A stretch of 64,000 nucleotides of DNA from Chlorophyllum brunneum (GCA_963576785.1 OY756146.1:620001-684000), one strand, 5' to 3'; counted from the stretch's first letter, positions 9,234 to 22,803 are shown. A program made the numbers and translations. The notes: a model not told the origin generated them from the letters alone.

Positions 9234-11610
9234 TTAGGCTTTCGAAATACCAAATCCTCCAGCGATCTTTGCCGAGTCCTTCCTCGAATCCACAGTCATC
9301 CTGAACTCGGTCCAATCTTTCTTGATGGAGTATGTATGTTCCGTTCCAGAGACATCCTCTGGGATATTCGAGATCGGGATGCCCTCCTTGACCTTGCCCT
9401 CCTCGACCTTCTCGTCATCCGCAACCTCTGCCGGACGACGCATAAGTGTTCCGCGGAGCGTAAGTTCCAAAGACTCCAATTGGGACATTTCGGCCTGGAT
9501 ATCGCGTGAGGACTATGGCAATCAACAATAGTAGGGGTGGGGGACTCACACCATCGAGCCTGCAGGTCAGTTTCCTATCCTTCAAGTACTGAAGAACTTG
9601 ATCGGGATCCGAGAAATTCTCCTTGGTCCTCTTGGCAATGGTAGGGTTGTGTTTGGTTTTCCAATCGAGGGAACGAGCGAGGAGGTAAGTAAGGGGGACA
9701 TAGCCTTCTTGACGGATTTGTTCATTATTTTTGCAGTTGGTGCATGTTTCGGGCGAGAGACCGTGGAAAGCATTGACCGTGCCGATGTAATAACCATCCT
9801 CGTCCCAATGCGCACCATCTGCGAAGTAGAAGACGAGAGTGAAGCTGTCCTTTACTTCGTACTTCTTGAACGACGCATGGATACCCCAGTCGTACATCTC
9901 GAAGCTCTCGGAGAGGCGCTGACGCTTGCCGAAAAACTCATTAAAGATTTTCACGGCCTCGTTTGTCTCCCCTGGCTCCATCTTGTATCCGTAGAGATCG
10001 TAGACGTAGGTGAACATCTCGGCAAAATTCCCAGCCGTCTTCAACGCCCGGAGGAAGTCTGTATCATCATCCTCGGTGATCTCTTGAACTCCTGCTTTGG
10101 CCATATCTGGGTAGGAGTACCCGAGTTTGGCAGTATCTCTGAGAAGGTCGGAAGTCCAAGGCTGTCCCGACTCTTGATAGAACGGCTCAAGAGCTTTGTT
10201 TGTAAACGACGTATGAGAACGTGAACCAGGTAATGACATGATTGAGTTTACATACGCGATTTTTCATCGACTGTGTCGCCCAGGTCCCGATCCAAGGTTG
10301 GTTCCCGAGTCTTGCCCTCGCTGACCCAAATTTCTGGATGTAGGACTTGCCAAATGGACAGAAGACGATCGACGTTTGCGTGATGTAACCAAAATATTGG
10401 ATCGAAAGCTTAACAATGCACCTGGAAGTCAGAGTGTAGACCGACACGGGAAGAGGGGGTGCCTACCAGCGAAGGCGAGGTCAGTCATGTGTGCGCGTAC
10501 AAATACCCCATTCAATGAGTGGCCCCTCCCGGAAAACATATGAATATCGTCGTGTACAGCTTCTAGACTGTTGTTGTAGAGGCCGGCCCTGTCAAATCGC
10601 ATGCCGTTGTTGCTGAAATACTCCCAGCTGGTGTCAAGCGAGAGTAACATCATGAAAGTCTTGTAACGAGTCTCATCGTCTACACGCTTGAATTTACTGT
10701 GAAACATTGGGACGTTGCCGTCAGCTAATGTTTGCAAAGGAACTTTGTCTACTTACGTCAGTAGTCCTTGAACGTCTTCCTTCGAGTTGATATCGGGATT
10801 TCTGACTGTGGTATTCCAGTTTGAGAATCTCGTAAGCTTCTTCCTGAGATGCCCGTCAAGCCCCTCGTCGGGGTTTTCCAGTTCGGTGATGTATTTTTCG
10901 GGGAAGTGGTAACGAAGAAGGGGGTTAGGGACCTCCGTCTCTTGTCCATTATCACCGATGACCTTGACTATGTCCCCTCCAAAGATCTCCTTAGGAGGTT
11001 CGCGAATATTTTCTGCCCAGTCCCAGTAAGGCTGACGTAAATCCCTTGCAACGTCGGTCCATTTGAGACCTTTGTAGGTGGCAGGATTGTATTCTTTCGC
11101 GACCTCCGCGGCGTCATTCCGAAGGACTTGCTATCGACCACAAAGAATGTCAGTCCATGGGCAGGCCGTGGCGGAACAAAAACAATACACCCACCTCAAA
11201 AGCGAGGGCGTAGATCCTGTGCCAGGTGGGGAAAAGGACCTGGCTGTGAGCGCAGTATCCGTATCGTCGAGCCTTCAAGTCCACGGTGGAGTTGTGCTTG
11301 GCCCATTCAGTGAACGGATAGCCGTGGATACCAGCGAGCTGGAAATAAGAGGTGGGAAGCGTTATATCTCTCGCTTTCATCAGAGCTGGACAGACTAACG
11401 TTAGCTTCTGTGAGGAAAGCAAGAAATAAAGAGTGGCTTACTGAGAGCACGAATGTAAAGGGACCAGATCATCTGATTCTTTGGCTGGATATTGGCGTTG
11501 TTGGGGTCAGCAGGCTGCCTCTTGGATGGAACCAATTGAGACATGGGCAGACGATTGTGTACCTCCTTGGGAGGTATGATAGGAAGAGTAGAAGGATTCT
11601 GCGTAGCCAT
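9234..11610 (-). CDS. Tyrosinase (polyphenol oxidase), copy 2
   Basis: Second type-3 copper phenol oxidase. Seven exons: 11610-11442, 11385-11195, 11130-10757, 10696-10467, 10408-10256, 10193-9550, 9494-9234, encoding 673 residues. Exon lengths equal those of copy 1 except exon 3 (+3 nt) and the last exon, so the pair arose by tandem duplication. Copper ligands are complete: AGIHGYPF, YCAHSQVLFPTWHR, HDDIH and FDPIFWLHHANVDR. Next to the thioether Cys it has Ala where copy 1 has Thr. The C-terminal lid domain is retained, but the protein ends with a short ...GGFGISKA tail and lacks the hexapeptide repeats of copy 1. No secretion signal. Likely role: pigment or defence quinone formation. Divergence between the copies suggests both are kept under selection, though this was not measured. 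Confidence 0.93.
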
Positions 11611-11659
11611 TGAGAATGAGGGCCTTGAAACCTGGTAGATTTGCGTGCCCTACCCCACT

Positions 11660-11666
11660 TCTTATA
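11660..11666 (-). promoter_or_regulatory. TATA-like box of tyrosinase copy 2
   Basis: The minus strand reads TATAAGAAG about 50-56 nt upstream of the start, embedded in a block (ccccacttcttatac) aligned with the copy 1 promoter. Confidence 0.4.
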
Positions 11667-11899
11667 CATGGGGTGGTGGGTGACAGAATCCGAGAAAGTA
11701 GCTGAAGATAATCGCTCAATACGGTACTCTCCAAGAAAATGATATTCCAGTTCTTCCATTCAGTCTTTCTTCGATTAACCCAACCCAGCCCTTATACATT
11801 AGCGGATTGGGCGGTACTGGGTATTGTTGACGTATTTTTTGACACCAATGGTATTGACACTCACCGATATATCGATGGACTCTCTGGAGATTCCATAGA

Positions 11900-12540
11900 G
11901 TTAGAGACGATAAATCCTTGTGGAACTACCGCGAAGTCTCGGCGCGAATTTGGGGTGGTGTCTCCAATGCCGCGATAGAGTGTGAAGCATTTTGTGAGAA
12001 ATAGATGACGCACCATTGACTGTCATACCCACAAAAGGCCCACAATTCATTCCTGTGTCTTTTTTTCTCTCCCAGTAAGGTGCACGAGAGTGGTATGAGG
12101 GAGCGGCCAGCAAGAATACCCGTGACAGTTCGGATGGAAGTAGTGGTGATCCACAATGCAAGGGGAAATACACTGGTCGTGGCTCCATACTGGACAAGAA
12201 AGGGGTATCGAGTAGACGTGTGAGATAGGATATACGTCAGGTGCGTCATTTCTGCTGCCAAGTTGCGCCGTGGCGTTGTCATTCTGAGAAAATGGGTGGT
12301 GCTGGTGACGACAAATAACACTGACCTAGTATTCTGGGACCTGTTGAATGGTTCAGCTCACACGCTGTACGGATATCTAGAACTCCACAACTTGCCGTTC
12401 AAGTAGATAATGATGGCCATGACGAATGCCATGCGGTGGTGGTGGTTCTGATATCTATCTGAGGAGGGCGTCATGTAGCGGAACCGAATAGTGAACGTAC
12501 CTCTCGTGTCAGCAGATATGACGGCTCTAAGCTATCAAAC
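11900..12540 (-). pseudogene. Decayed unidentified gene between tyrosinase and PBN1, copy 2
   Basis: This is the paralogue of 6887-7650. A minus-strand frame gives a hydrophobic stretch with ALWITTTSIRTVTG near 12130 and MTTPRRNLAAEMTHLTYI near 12270, but stops interrupt the flanks. Shared blocks include gaaccgaatagtgaa at about 12480 (7400 in copy 1). No function assigned. Confidence 0.4.
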
Positions 12541-12856
12541 TTGGAAGAAATCAAGAAGACGAGCTGTACAGCCTGTCGGACAGCACTCGGAGCGACTATT
12601 TACTGTGCATTAAAATTGGAGTATGGCATCGTTCTTACCATATACTATACCCACTACTCCACAGTGCTTGGTATCGTGTCTGAGAGGAATTTCCGAGGCC
12701 CAGATTGGTCCTTTTATCCTGATTTTCAGGTATTCTTCCGTTCCGGTTTAAATGTGAGCCATTTTACGCGGAACGGGTGTGTTTAACTTGGTAGTGGCTG
12801 TGTCGAAGTTTGGCGCAAGCAAACAAAGCGTATCCAGGTTCTTACCTCGACAATTG

Positions 12857-13655
12857 ATGTCAACTTTCTCTGCTCGAGTTGACAATTCAAACTCGTTTCA
12901 TCCGGTGTCCAGGACGTCTTTTGACCTTTCACCATCCCATACGCACCTCGTTTCTAGTAACTGTTCTCTCCATCTCTACTACCGATTACCTCCTTCCCTT
13001 TTCATTGACCCTTATGAGCTCGGTCAACGACAACAATCATACACATTTGTGAAGTGGGGCCACGGGGACCTCGAAAAACCTGTTCAAGCGGTACAGGGGT
13101 CGGATACAGACGTTCTGGTGAATGTGAATACACCACCTGCTTGGGCGGACAATACAGCCGCTCAAGCAAAACTTGACGTGGACGTCCCACTTCATGCTCG
13201 TTATGGTGTCCCTTTACCCAGTACTACACCCAGAACAGGCGCAGGAAATTACTACGATGTAGTTCTTGAAGCTCCGAAAGCTTTCATCGCATGCCCAAGT
13301 GGTTGGTACCATCAGCCCTCTTTTACAATTCTCCCGCTCATCGCATGTTCCAGGTATGTTATCCGAGGACCACCAGGGTTCTTCAACGCCTCCGGCGTAT
13401 CTGTCCGAAGCGCAACTTCGTGAACTCGACGTGAACATAGAAACGACATTCTTTGTACACATACCCTACTTTTCATCTCCCAATACTGTCGATCCCATCC
13501 GCATACCCATTGGTCATAGCGACGATCTTTACTGGGTGCAGCCAGGGACGGCCGTAGTCATTTTTCTTTCCTTCCTGTGGATTTCAACCACTGCTATTCA
13601 AACAGCAGTACGACTTGCTTCTGTCCGCCGTGGTAACAACACGAAAGGCGACTGA
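12857..13655 (+). CDS. PBN1: PBN1/PIG-X, GPI mannosyltransferase I stabilising subunit
   Basis: ER-membrane partner of the PIG-M/GPI14 mannosyltransferase that adds the first mannose to GPI anchors. Two exons: 12857-13298 and 13354-13655; the 55-nt intron restores frame, giving 247 residues. Family features are an N-terminal FHPVSRT, then CSLHLYYRLPPSLFIDPYEL (residues about 35-55), VDVPLHARYGVP (about 112), FFVHIPYF, PIRIPIGHSDDL, and one transmembrane helix (FLSFLWISTTAI) before a short basic cytosolic tail. The start was chosen at MSTFSARV because upstream in-frame residues match no family member and the copy-1 relic aligns at the same ATG. The gene converges on the UNC80-like gene, 169 bp apart. 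Confidence 0.8.
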
Positions 13656-13824
13656 ATTGAGTTTCGCTTGTGTTCGCTATACTGTACACCTACTCCTATC
13701 TGTATTCTATATCAATGTGACGCTTGAGAAACTCGGGCTTCGAGGTTGGATATTGCTGAGAGTGTTTCATACTTTCAGGATGGGCGCTAGAATGAAATAG
13801 ATCTATGAAGACAATCATAGCTAA

Positions 13825-16800
13825 TTACAAAATTGTCCGGTCCGTATCATTGACGAAACTAGTCCCAGCGATTGGCTTTTCGTTGAAAATGCTATCTCCC
13901 CCTTCAGACTTTCCACCAACACCAGCTTCTCCCCTCAGGAGGTCCTCAAACTCTTCTTCCAACAGCTCCATCTCTTTCAACACTGCCTCCAATGCAGACC
14001 TCTTCGTCCACGTCGCAAACGACACCTCACCACTCTCCATCTCAAGTCCAGAGATACCTAGACCAGCGTTAAACCCAGGCATAGGCAACAACGTGTCATA
14101 TCCCATGAACGTCTGCACCGTTCTGATCCTACGATACGTCGCCTTGATGAGTGCTGGTGATTTAATCTTAGTTGACTGGGCCATTAATCGAATATTGTTG
14201 ACCCCCATACTTCCTCCGCCACTTGGAGAAATGGGTGTAGGGGGAATAAGAGCTGAAGGTGACGTTGGACCAAGATGGACGATTCGTGGACCTTGCCCAG
14301 CCTCCGCTTGGATATAAGCGCCTGAGCGTTGCCTCGGTGTAGATGGCGTTATTGTGGGGGAAGTGTATTGATACCCTGGTATTCGTAGCTCGCCTCCTGA
14401 AGTCGAGGGAGGGATCTCAAGAGATGTCAGCCGTCCATGACCCTGCGAACTACCACCTGGTGTAAGATGGATTGAAGGGATCGAGGGATCATGCATCATT
14501 GAGGGTGAACGGCTGGCGCGGGGAGAGGAATCGGGTGAAGGAAACATGCCAGACCGACGAGGTTTAGCAAAAATTGAAGCCGAGATACGTCGACTCATCG
14601 GACTAGTACTCGGTGATGCAAAGGGACTTGGACGCCGTTGCTGATGCTTGAGCTCTTGGTCTAGGCTAACAACCTTTTCCACCGTGAACAACCGTAGCTG
14701 AAGCCTAAGAGGCGACCGATATGCACATAAGAACTCGAGAACAGACCATAGCGCATAGTCAATCACGCGTGGTCGTGTGGAGGGTGTTACTTCTACCGTG
14801 GATTGTGCCGGTGAGTCAAAGAACGAAGGATACTGGGTAACCCGAACACTCGCTCTGGGGGAAGGAGTCGGGGAAGGCAATGGCGAAAGTTCATTTGGTC
14901 CTGAACCACGAAGGGCAAAGCTAGCATTGCCATCCATGAGTGCCGACTTCAAGAATCCCGCCAAACGATACCATACGTCTGCAGGGGAGGAAGATAGCTC
15001 GGCCTCAGCTCGAATAACAATGACTTTGATGATCTGCAACGCCGTGGCAAACGTAGGCAAGTGTGCTTGCCACTGTCCCTCATCACCGCCCTTCTTCTCG
15101 CGCGATTTTGCTCGAGAAAGGGGAATGTTCTCAGAAGCACGGAAGCTCCTTTGACATGCAGTCATAGCACAGAAGAGAAGCCTAGCCCATGAAGATGCTA
15201 TGGATGTACGATGGGATGCGTCAGATTTTCCGCTATCTAATGTCAGTTGATCCGTTGTTTTCAACGTCAGGACCAAGGGCAAAACAACTTTAGTGAGGAA
15301 GTGAAACGAAGGTCGGCGTTTCTCAAGCTCTCCGATGACATCGGCACCACGAAGGAATATGCTCTCTGCAAGCAAGGGAACCAGTGCCGTACGGAAGCGG
15401 GTGTTTGAGAGCTCGGTATCTGAGGTTATCAGCTCACAGGCCTCCAAGCCTGCCGAGCACACCTCATGGACGACAAGTTGAGCGAACCTGGGATCCTGGG
15501 CATAAGGTAACGCCGAGGAGACCTGGGTGATTGTCTCAAATAATGATGTCAAGTCAAGAATGGTGATATATGTTCGGATGATGGGGGATATCTCTTGCAG
15601 GAAGGGTTTCACATACTTCGGCTTGGAGAGTTCTCCACGTAGGACGATGAGCTTTGTGAGGTCAGCGAAAAATGTCGACAGGGGTTCCAGCATTTCCGGA
15701 GGAGTATCCTTGAGGATCAGTTTGGCGATCTCGATTGCTTGCCGGGCCATCGGAGGTGGGATATGACAACCAGCTTGGCCAACGCCAGTGAGCGCGAACA
15801 GAAAATCGAGTCTCATTATACTTGGGCTGCTCATATTCTTGTTCTTATCCGGCGCCTCGGGCCCACTTGCCCCGTTTGGGATTGTGACATCTGCTTCTCC
15901 AACACGAATAGCGTTGCCAGCCTCTGCGGATTTGGACTTGGAAAAAGTCTTCAAAAGAATGCTGCTCAACGCTACCAAACCCTCTTGCAGTACGTTCCTG
16001 GCTTGTGGCGAGGCGTTATAGAGATGAGGTGCGAGGAACCTGAACATTCGCATAAAGTATTGTGCTCGAAGAATGGTCGGATCGTGGGCGATAATAGTGA
16101 GAAAGAGCTTGATGAAATCCTCCATTTTCAGTCTCGAACTCTCATAAGAGTCCGGCACATCGAAAAAGATTTGACCACTGCTCTGCGCATCTCCGCGACG
16201 TAATGCCGTTAGGAAAGCCTGAGGCTTATCCTCTGCAACATGGAAGAGTAGCGCCTGCTTCTCCTGTGACTGGTTGATGTCGTGAATGCCGGCTGGATCA
16301 ATATTGGTCGGAGCGACGCCATTCCTGAGAGAATAGAATAAGTCATAAATCCGTGCCGCATATTGCGTTGCGTCAGTCTCCGGTAGCGCTGCCACATATG
16401 TGATGGCGTCTAGACTTTGGAATAGGAAAGCCTCGCGATGGAGGGCATAAAATCGATACACTGCGTACTCGACAGCGAGCTTGATGTCAATACGTTGGTG
16501 AAACTCTGCGTAGACCTTGGCGAGCGCTGGCATGAACAAGGCGTAGCCACCTCCAGAAGTAAAGAGTCGACGGAATCGTGCGCTAGCAACCATGAACGCT
16601 AGCAACGTAGGTGAGGATCGAGTGGTCGAAACACCAAGAGAAAGCCTCACCAATCAATACATGCCCGACAATCCCAATATCATCTCCGTGCGCCAGTAAG
16701 ATCCTATTCAAGCCATCCACAAAATTTGCCATCTCTTCCCTATCATTCGAATTCCTCGACATGCACCTAAACACCTGCGCCACAAGCGTTACGTAGGTCC

Positions 16801-19800
16801 TCGCCAATGCCAATGACAAGACTCTCAACAACCCCTCCGCCTTTCCCTCACCCCCAAGCTGGGCTCCCTTCTTCTTCCTGAACGGTACAAACTCATTCAA
16901 CTCCAAGATCCTCCCATCCTCTTCCCCCTCGCTCCCACTGCCATCCAAGGTGGGCACAACGAACCTCGGCATTGTCTTACGTACCAATACCACATCCTGC
17001 GAGCTCTTCCTCAACATATCCACAAACATCATATTCTGCGCGATTCGTATCATCACCACGTTGATCAACTTCGGATTCAACATTTCCACCACAGCCGTCT
17101 GGACAGGCTCGAAAGGATTAATCGGTCTCCTCCTCCCTCCTGCAACCAATTCCGACCCAGGACCTTTAGGAAACATCGGTCCATTAGGCACACCCATATG
17201 CCCAAACCACAATGTCCCATACGGCATCAAAAAGTGCTCCATCTTCGACTTCCTGATCTCCCTAATACTCAACTCCCCAACATATTTCGCAAGCCTCGCC
17301 ATAATCGGCACCGTCAACGCAAAGCTGTCCAAGGTATCCCCAACCTCTTCTCCCTCCCCCTTCCTCGCTTCCGCAGAATGTAACGACAAAGGGTCACTCT
17401 GCCTAAGCCCATACTTCAAAAATCCAGCAAGGTTGTTAAACATCGCATAGGCCATCGGTGGAGGAAGCATATGCCTAGTATGCAACAACGCCGTGAGTAT
17501 TTTCACCGCCTGTGATATGTCTTTCAGCTCCCGACCACCCTCTTGTCCTTGTTCATCGCAAAACAGATCTAGGATCGGACGAAGCAACAATCCAGGATCA
17601 TTTCGCATCAAATCCAACAACGTATCCCTCGCAGCGGCCGCAACCGCAAAATTGGAATCATACACCATCATTGCCAGAACCCTAAAAATCAACGAAAGCG
17701 ACGGCACAAACACAGCTCTTCTTTTCGCATAGGTCGGTCCACCCGAACTCGAGTTCCGTCTCAACAACTCTCCATTCGCTCCATCGATTTTCGCCCCAGA
17801 GTTCGGTGAGGCCATCAAAGGACTCAATTGCGAATTACCTCCACCTGGCTGTGGAGAGCTCAAAGCTGGGGAATTAGGCCTCGAATGGTGATGATGATGA
17901 TGATGATGTTCCGGAGACCTCTGCGACTCCAACTTCTCTACCTGATTCACAGGTAACATCGACACAGGCGTCCTGATCCACACTTCTTTCTCATCTCCCT
18001 CACCTTCATCATCCGCCCAACCAATCTCAACCAACTGTCGTCTCAATTCCACCGGAATAGCATCCTTCACCGCTGCCGGACCAGCACCTTTTCCCATTCT
18101 CGTTCTCGCACCTGCTTTCGTACGCGAAATAGTACTCGAGATCCAAACAGGATCAGATTCATCTGCGTTATGGTTGTGCACATAATTCGGGGATCCAATA
18201 TCGGTTGGCACGAAGGGTAAAGGCGCACGCGCAAGCTTGAACGGTCGATGTGTCCGATCCGTAAGTATATCATGCGATTCCGACATGAGTTGAAATCTCC
18301 AACTGATCAATTGACTAAACTTCTGCACCGATTCAAGGCGAGTCAAATCATCCGAACTATACAACACCACACACACACATCAACTCTCGTCGCTTTGTTT
18401 TTGGATAATAATAAAAACTCACCTTCGCATATCAACTTCAACCATAGCTCTAAACTCCAACGGATTCTTCTCCGCACATTGCATAACGAGAAAACAAACC
18501 AAAGGAACCACGGTTTTTCCTTTCTTCCCGTCCCCACCACCTCCAACTAAATCCGAATCGAGCAATAACTCATGTCCCCAAACAATAGGCGCCACCCTGA
18601 TCCAATCCGCTGGTCCTAGCATCGCGCTAACACTAACCAACAACTTGACCGCTCTCGGGACGAACCCCTTCGATAGCGAATTGACAAGTTTCAAAGTATC
18701 ACCAAGCATCTCGGGTATATTGAACTCTTCTCCCCTTCCTCCCGTGGTGGTGGTACTTGCATTGTTCATCATGGCAAACGTCCTCCTCTACACACGCCGC
18801 AATCAGTAAAATAACAACCAGACAGGTGACAAATGGATGATATAAATACCTTGTTTAAAGAACCCACACTACCTCTAGCGAGAACATACACCTCCTTAAC
18901 ATCTTCCACAACTCTCTGAACCTGATCATCCCATTCACCCGCCTGATCATTAAAATGTTCTTCAAACCACCTCAACACAGTGCCCAACCAAGGCGCAGGT
19001 TTCAACGATCTCGTCAATAACCGCATTTCGCGAAATAGGATACAATACAACATTCGATATGTCGGCGGAATCGTCTGACCAGATTTTTCCTAACAAAAAA
19101 AAATTTTTTTTGTTCAGGAATTTTGATATACCGAAGAAGGGTGGATCGCGCGTACCTTGGCTTCGATCAATACAGCCAATCTAACTTCCAACCCGACAAC
19201 GAATTTAACCAAATTCATCTTTGCAGTTTCACTCCCCTTTCCAAACGGCGTATTTCAATCATCATATACACACATCGAATATAAAAAACGACACTCACCA
19301 ACGCTCTAACAATCTCCACTGCACCCACTCCCACACCTCCTCCTCCTCCTCCTTGCATGGAAGTAGAATCCCTCAACCTCCTCACGAATCTCAACTTATT
19401 CACAAGTTCCACCAGCACACATATCTGTCCTAATCTCTCTTCTCCTCCACTCCCCATGGGGGTAGGAGAAGTAATCCCTTCACGTTGTTTACCCTTCGTT
19501 TTTGCACTACCACCACCACCAATATCACTCATCAAAGCAACGGCAACCATCTCCGAATCTCTAACCCACCAATCCCTAACCACACCAGCTAACGCACATA
19601 CATTACACAATGCTGCTGCCACCCCCAATGGGGATTTTATCAACACCGATGAGGATGAGGATGAAGCGGATAGAGTAAACAAAGGTTTGAAAAATATCGT
19701 CGGCGTGGACGTCGATAAATTGTGTAAAAGTGTTGTTAATGATAACGGCGGTGAAGTAGTGGTCATGGTAGGAGTGAGGGAGATTTGAGATTGATGAGAC

Positions 19801-22210
19801 GAAGCACGGGAGTGATGTGAATCGTATTTTGATTCTGGGCGGTCGGAGGAGGGTAAGGTGAGAAGTGAAGAAGGTGGGGGATCTTGAATTAATCTCTGTG
19901 TGATATAACGACATATTAACCCGATGAGCGAAACACGGAAGGAGCGAAAGAAAAAAAGAGACGTACGTCGATTAAAGTTCCAAAAATCATCTTGACGATC
20001 TCCACTCTGACATTCTCAACCAAATTCTCTACGATACCCGTCAACGCCCTGACTACAACCTTCCACTCCGCATTTATCACCTATAACAAACCCATAAGTC
20101 TCTGCTTTGAGAAAAATAATAATAAAAATAAAAACGTACCAGGTGTTTAAGCATCTCTTCAAAAGCCGCCTTCCACTCCCCCACATCCATCGCAGTACCA
20201 CCCAAAAACCATTTCTCCACAACCTCCTTAGCCCATTTCGTATTACCCCTACCACCACCACCACTAACAACAAACCCATATCCACCATCCTCGATACAAA
20301 GTAATTCCAACACAACCCTCGTAACCCCCTTCCTTGCTTCATCACCACCAGACGAAAGAAGTGCAACTTCAGGAACGACGACCTCTTCCAAAATACGTAT
20401 AATCCGAGTGAAGATTTTGTTCCTTGTATCATACCTCATTTCATGTACCGGTGTACGTATCACTTCCAATACGCCATTACAAAAATGTTTTATTCGATTT
20501 GTTGATATTGATTTTTGTATTGGAGTTGGTGTTGATGTAGGGAGTGGTGTCCAGTATTCCTACGCAACAGGAGTTAATAATAATTTAGAAAAAGATTCCA
20601 AAGAGAAAGGAAGGACGTACTTTGATAACATAATTAATCAAATACAACTTCACTTCCCTCTCACAAACCTCTAAACACGCCATCGCCGCTTCACAGACCA
20701 TCAGCCTCCTAACAACCTCCACTAAATCCCATTTCATATCCCATCTCACATCGTTTCCATACTCCAATTCACACGCATCTTCATCTATAATAACACCTAT
20801 ACACAAATGATTCAAAATTTCTTTAATGATTTTGATATCCGTGTTGGTTTGCTGTTGTTCTTCTGGTTGCGGTAAATGATATTGCGGGTGTTGTTGTTGT
20901 TGTTGTGATGATATGAGGGGTAAGAGTGTAAATACAGCACTAGCGATGGATTTGATACACTCCGGAGTGAGGACGATATGTGTATTCTCCGCTGGTTCCG
21001 TAAGACCCCAAAGTGCAGAAAGGACTCTGCTCCTTAATGGACTTGGAGTATCAAGTGAAGAAACGGCTTGCGTACACCATGTACATCGTTCTGCGCTAGC
21101 CAACTATTCACACAAATGATAAGAAAAGAGTTGTTTGGAGGTGGGGGAGGTACGTACTTCGGTGGCTGGGACCCAAGATTTAACTAATACCTCAAAGGCG
21201 TCCATAGCTAACCATCTTTCTTCTTCAATCCTAGCTTCTCCTACAGTATCGAATGGCGAAATGAATGGGATCAAGAGTGATGAGAGAACGAGAGATTCGT
21301 GTGGGAGATATACAGATCTTAGGGGACTGGATGACGTTCCAGAAGCTTGCCATAAAATTTGATGAAGATATTTCACAGACGGTATAGGCGTCGTGGTTGT
21401 GGTATTGAGAGCTGAAGAACTAGATGCGAGATTCGATGTGGAGGTGGTGTATGGAGAAGAACCAGAATGTCGATGATCGGACTTTTTCGTATTGAGCGGC
21501 ACGGGGCCGGGGGTAGTTCTACCAGAATTGGCCGTCGAGGTAGTCGTAAACGACGACATTGTGGATTTTGTAAATGGTAGACTTCGTCCGGAAGCACCAG
21601 TTACCACTGATCCAGAACCGGTTGAATAATAATCTCCATAGACCCCTCCTCCTGCTCTGCCCCTCCCACCACCAGAGGATAATTGATCAACAGATCTAGC
21701 AGCCCAACAAGCTCTCAAAACATCTTCACTAAACTTTATATTCTGGTCAACTGCAGCTTCGCGTGCATGATCCACTACTTGTTTGAATCCCAATTTCGTT
21801 GCGGCTAGAGCGAGTCGAGAAGAACCACCTGGCCTGGGTGTAGTTGAACGTGAAGGTGGACGTGGGATTGATGCTGCAGCAGTGGAAGGAAAGGAAGGTG
21901 TCGAAGATGAAGAGGGTTGTTGGGAATATATACTCGCAGTCGTTGGTGGAGCCAGAGGTGGAGTATCAGATCTACTACCACCAGGAGCGACAAAGACATG
22001 TTGTCGAATGTAATCCCATCTTGCTTGTGAAGACGACGACAAGAGAGAATCCGGAGTCCCAGAACGCGCTGGATTGTTATTATTATTACTGAAGAACCTG
22101 CGTGGAGGAGGATCCTGGAGAGAAGGATGTATGTCAGAGTCTGAACGTTGTTTTGTCGGAGAAAAAAGACGCCTGGCTGCTGGTTTTCTGGCTGCGTCGT
22201 CGTGTTGCAT
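13825..22210 (-). CDS. UNC80-like giant helical-repeat protein
   Basis: One gene of ten exons: 22210-21158, 21103-20621, 20559-20140, 20080-19967, 19895-19299, 19218-19156, 19089-18850, 18787-18423, 18356-16651, 16598-13825. All junction phases close and the product is 2604 residues. The N-terminal ~170 residues are Ser/Pro/Thr-rich with an Asn run; a middle low-complexity zone has eight consecutive His. The rest is predicted helical. The region starting RFRRLFTSGGGYALFMPALA, with AVEYAVYRFYALHREAFLFQ following, resembles the C-terminal part of UNC80. In animals UNC80 is a scaffold of the NALCN sodium-leak channel, and fungi have the related Cch1 channel. The family call is from recalled motif similarity. 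An alternative is another large HEAT/ARM-type scaffold. Ser/Pro-rich linkers near residues 2280-2450 look like phosphorylation regions. Confidence 0.6.
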
Positions 22211-22803
22211 TGCTGCGAATCAACGCCGCTAACGGAAGTGTGTTGACGAAATATTAGGTAAGCTCAGGCCCTGATCCGTACTTAGGGGCACAACCCGTTG
22301 CTGCTCTCTTGTTTTCCAAGAGAACAACTGAAGACAGTTTATCAAAAGATTTGAACCCTGAACGCAGGTTGTTTCTTCACCACGATTTGTAAAATCATCG
22401 ATCACCAGTTCTCTACTTGTTGGTCTCTGCCAAGTCGCACACCAAGAGACGCCAAGCCAGCATTGGCAAACATCCACCCCCTTGTCCCATTCAATTTTAT
22501 GTTCCCCTACCAGTCTCAGTGGGTGATGTGTCGACTAGGAAACAGCACGACATATTGCTTGGGTGCCCGTATAAAAGCTGTTGTAGCAATGATACCAGAC
22601 TCCCACTTCACTTTCTTTTCTTCCTTCCTTCCTTCCTTCTGGTCTAACCTGCGAGCAGGTTTTTTATCCCTATTATTTTAATCTTCAATTGTCTTTCGTT
22701 TATCCACCGGCGCAGGGATCGCCTCTCCTAAAATTTTTATTTCCACTTCTTACTACCTATTTGCGTACCCACTACTACGCCATTCATTACTTCTTGCCTC
22801 AGC
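22211..22803. promoter_or_regulatory. Divergent promoter region, UNC80-like gene / carbonic anhydrase
   Basis: A 593-bp gap separates two divergent start codons. It contains TATAAAAG at 22570-22577 on the plus strand, followed by a pyrimidine-rich run (ttccttccttcc, about 22620-22640), a common fungal core-promoter arrangement for the carbonic anhydrase. No RNA gene was found. Confidence 0.45.

Noticed and set aside
12779..12856. Upstream in-frame Met for PBN1
   Set aside because: The 26 extra residues match nothing in the family, and the duplicated relic aligns to the later ATG.
22325..22435. tRNA-like T-arm text (GGTTCAAATC on the minus strand)
   Set aside because: The stems flanking the loop (CAGGG and CTTTT) do not pair and no D-arm or acceptor stem fits.
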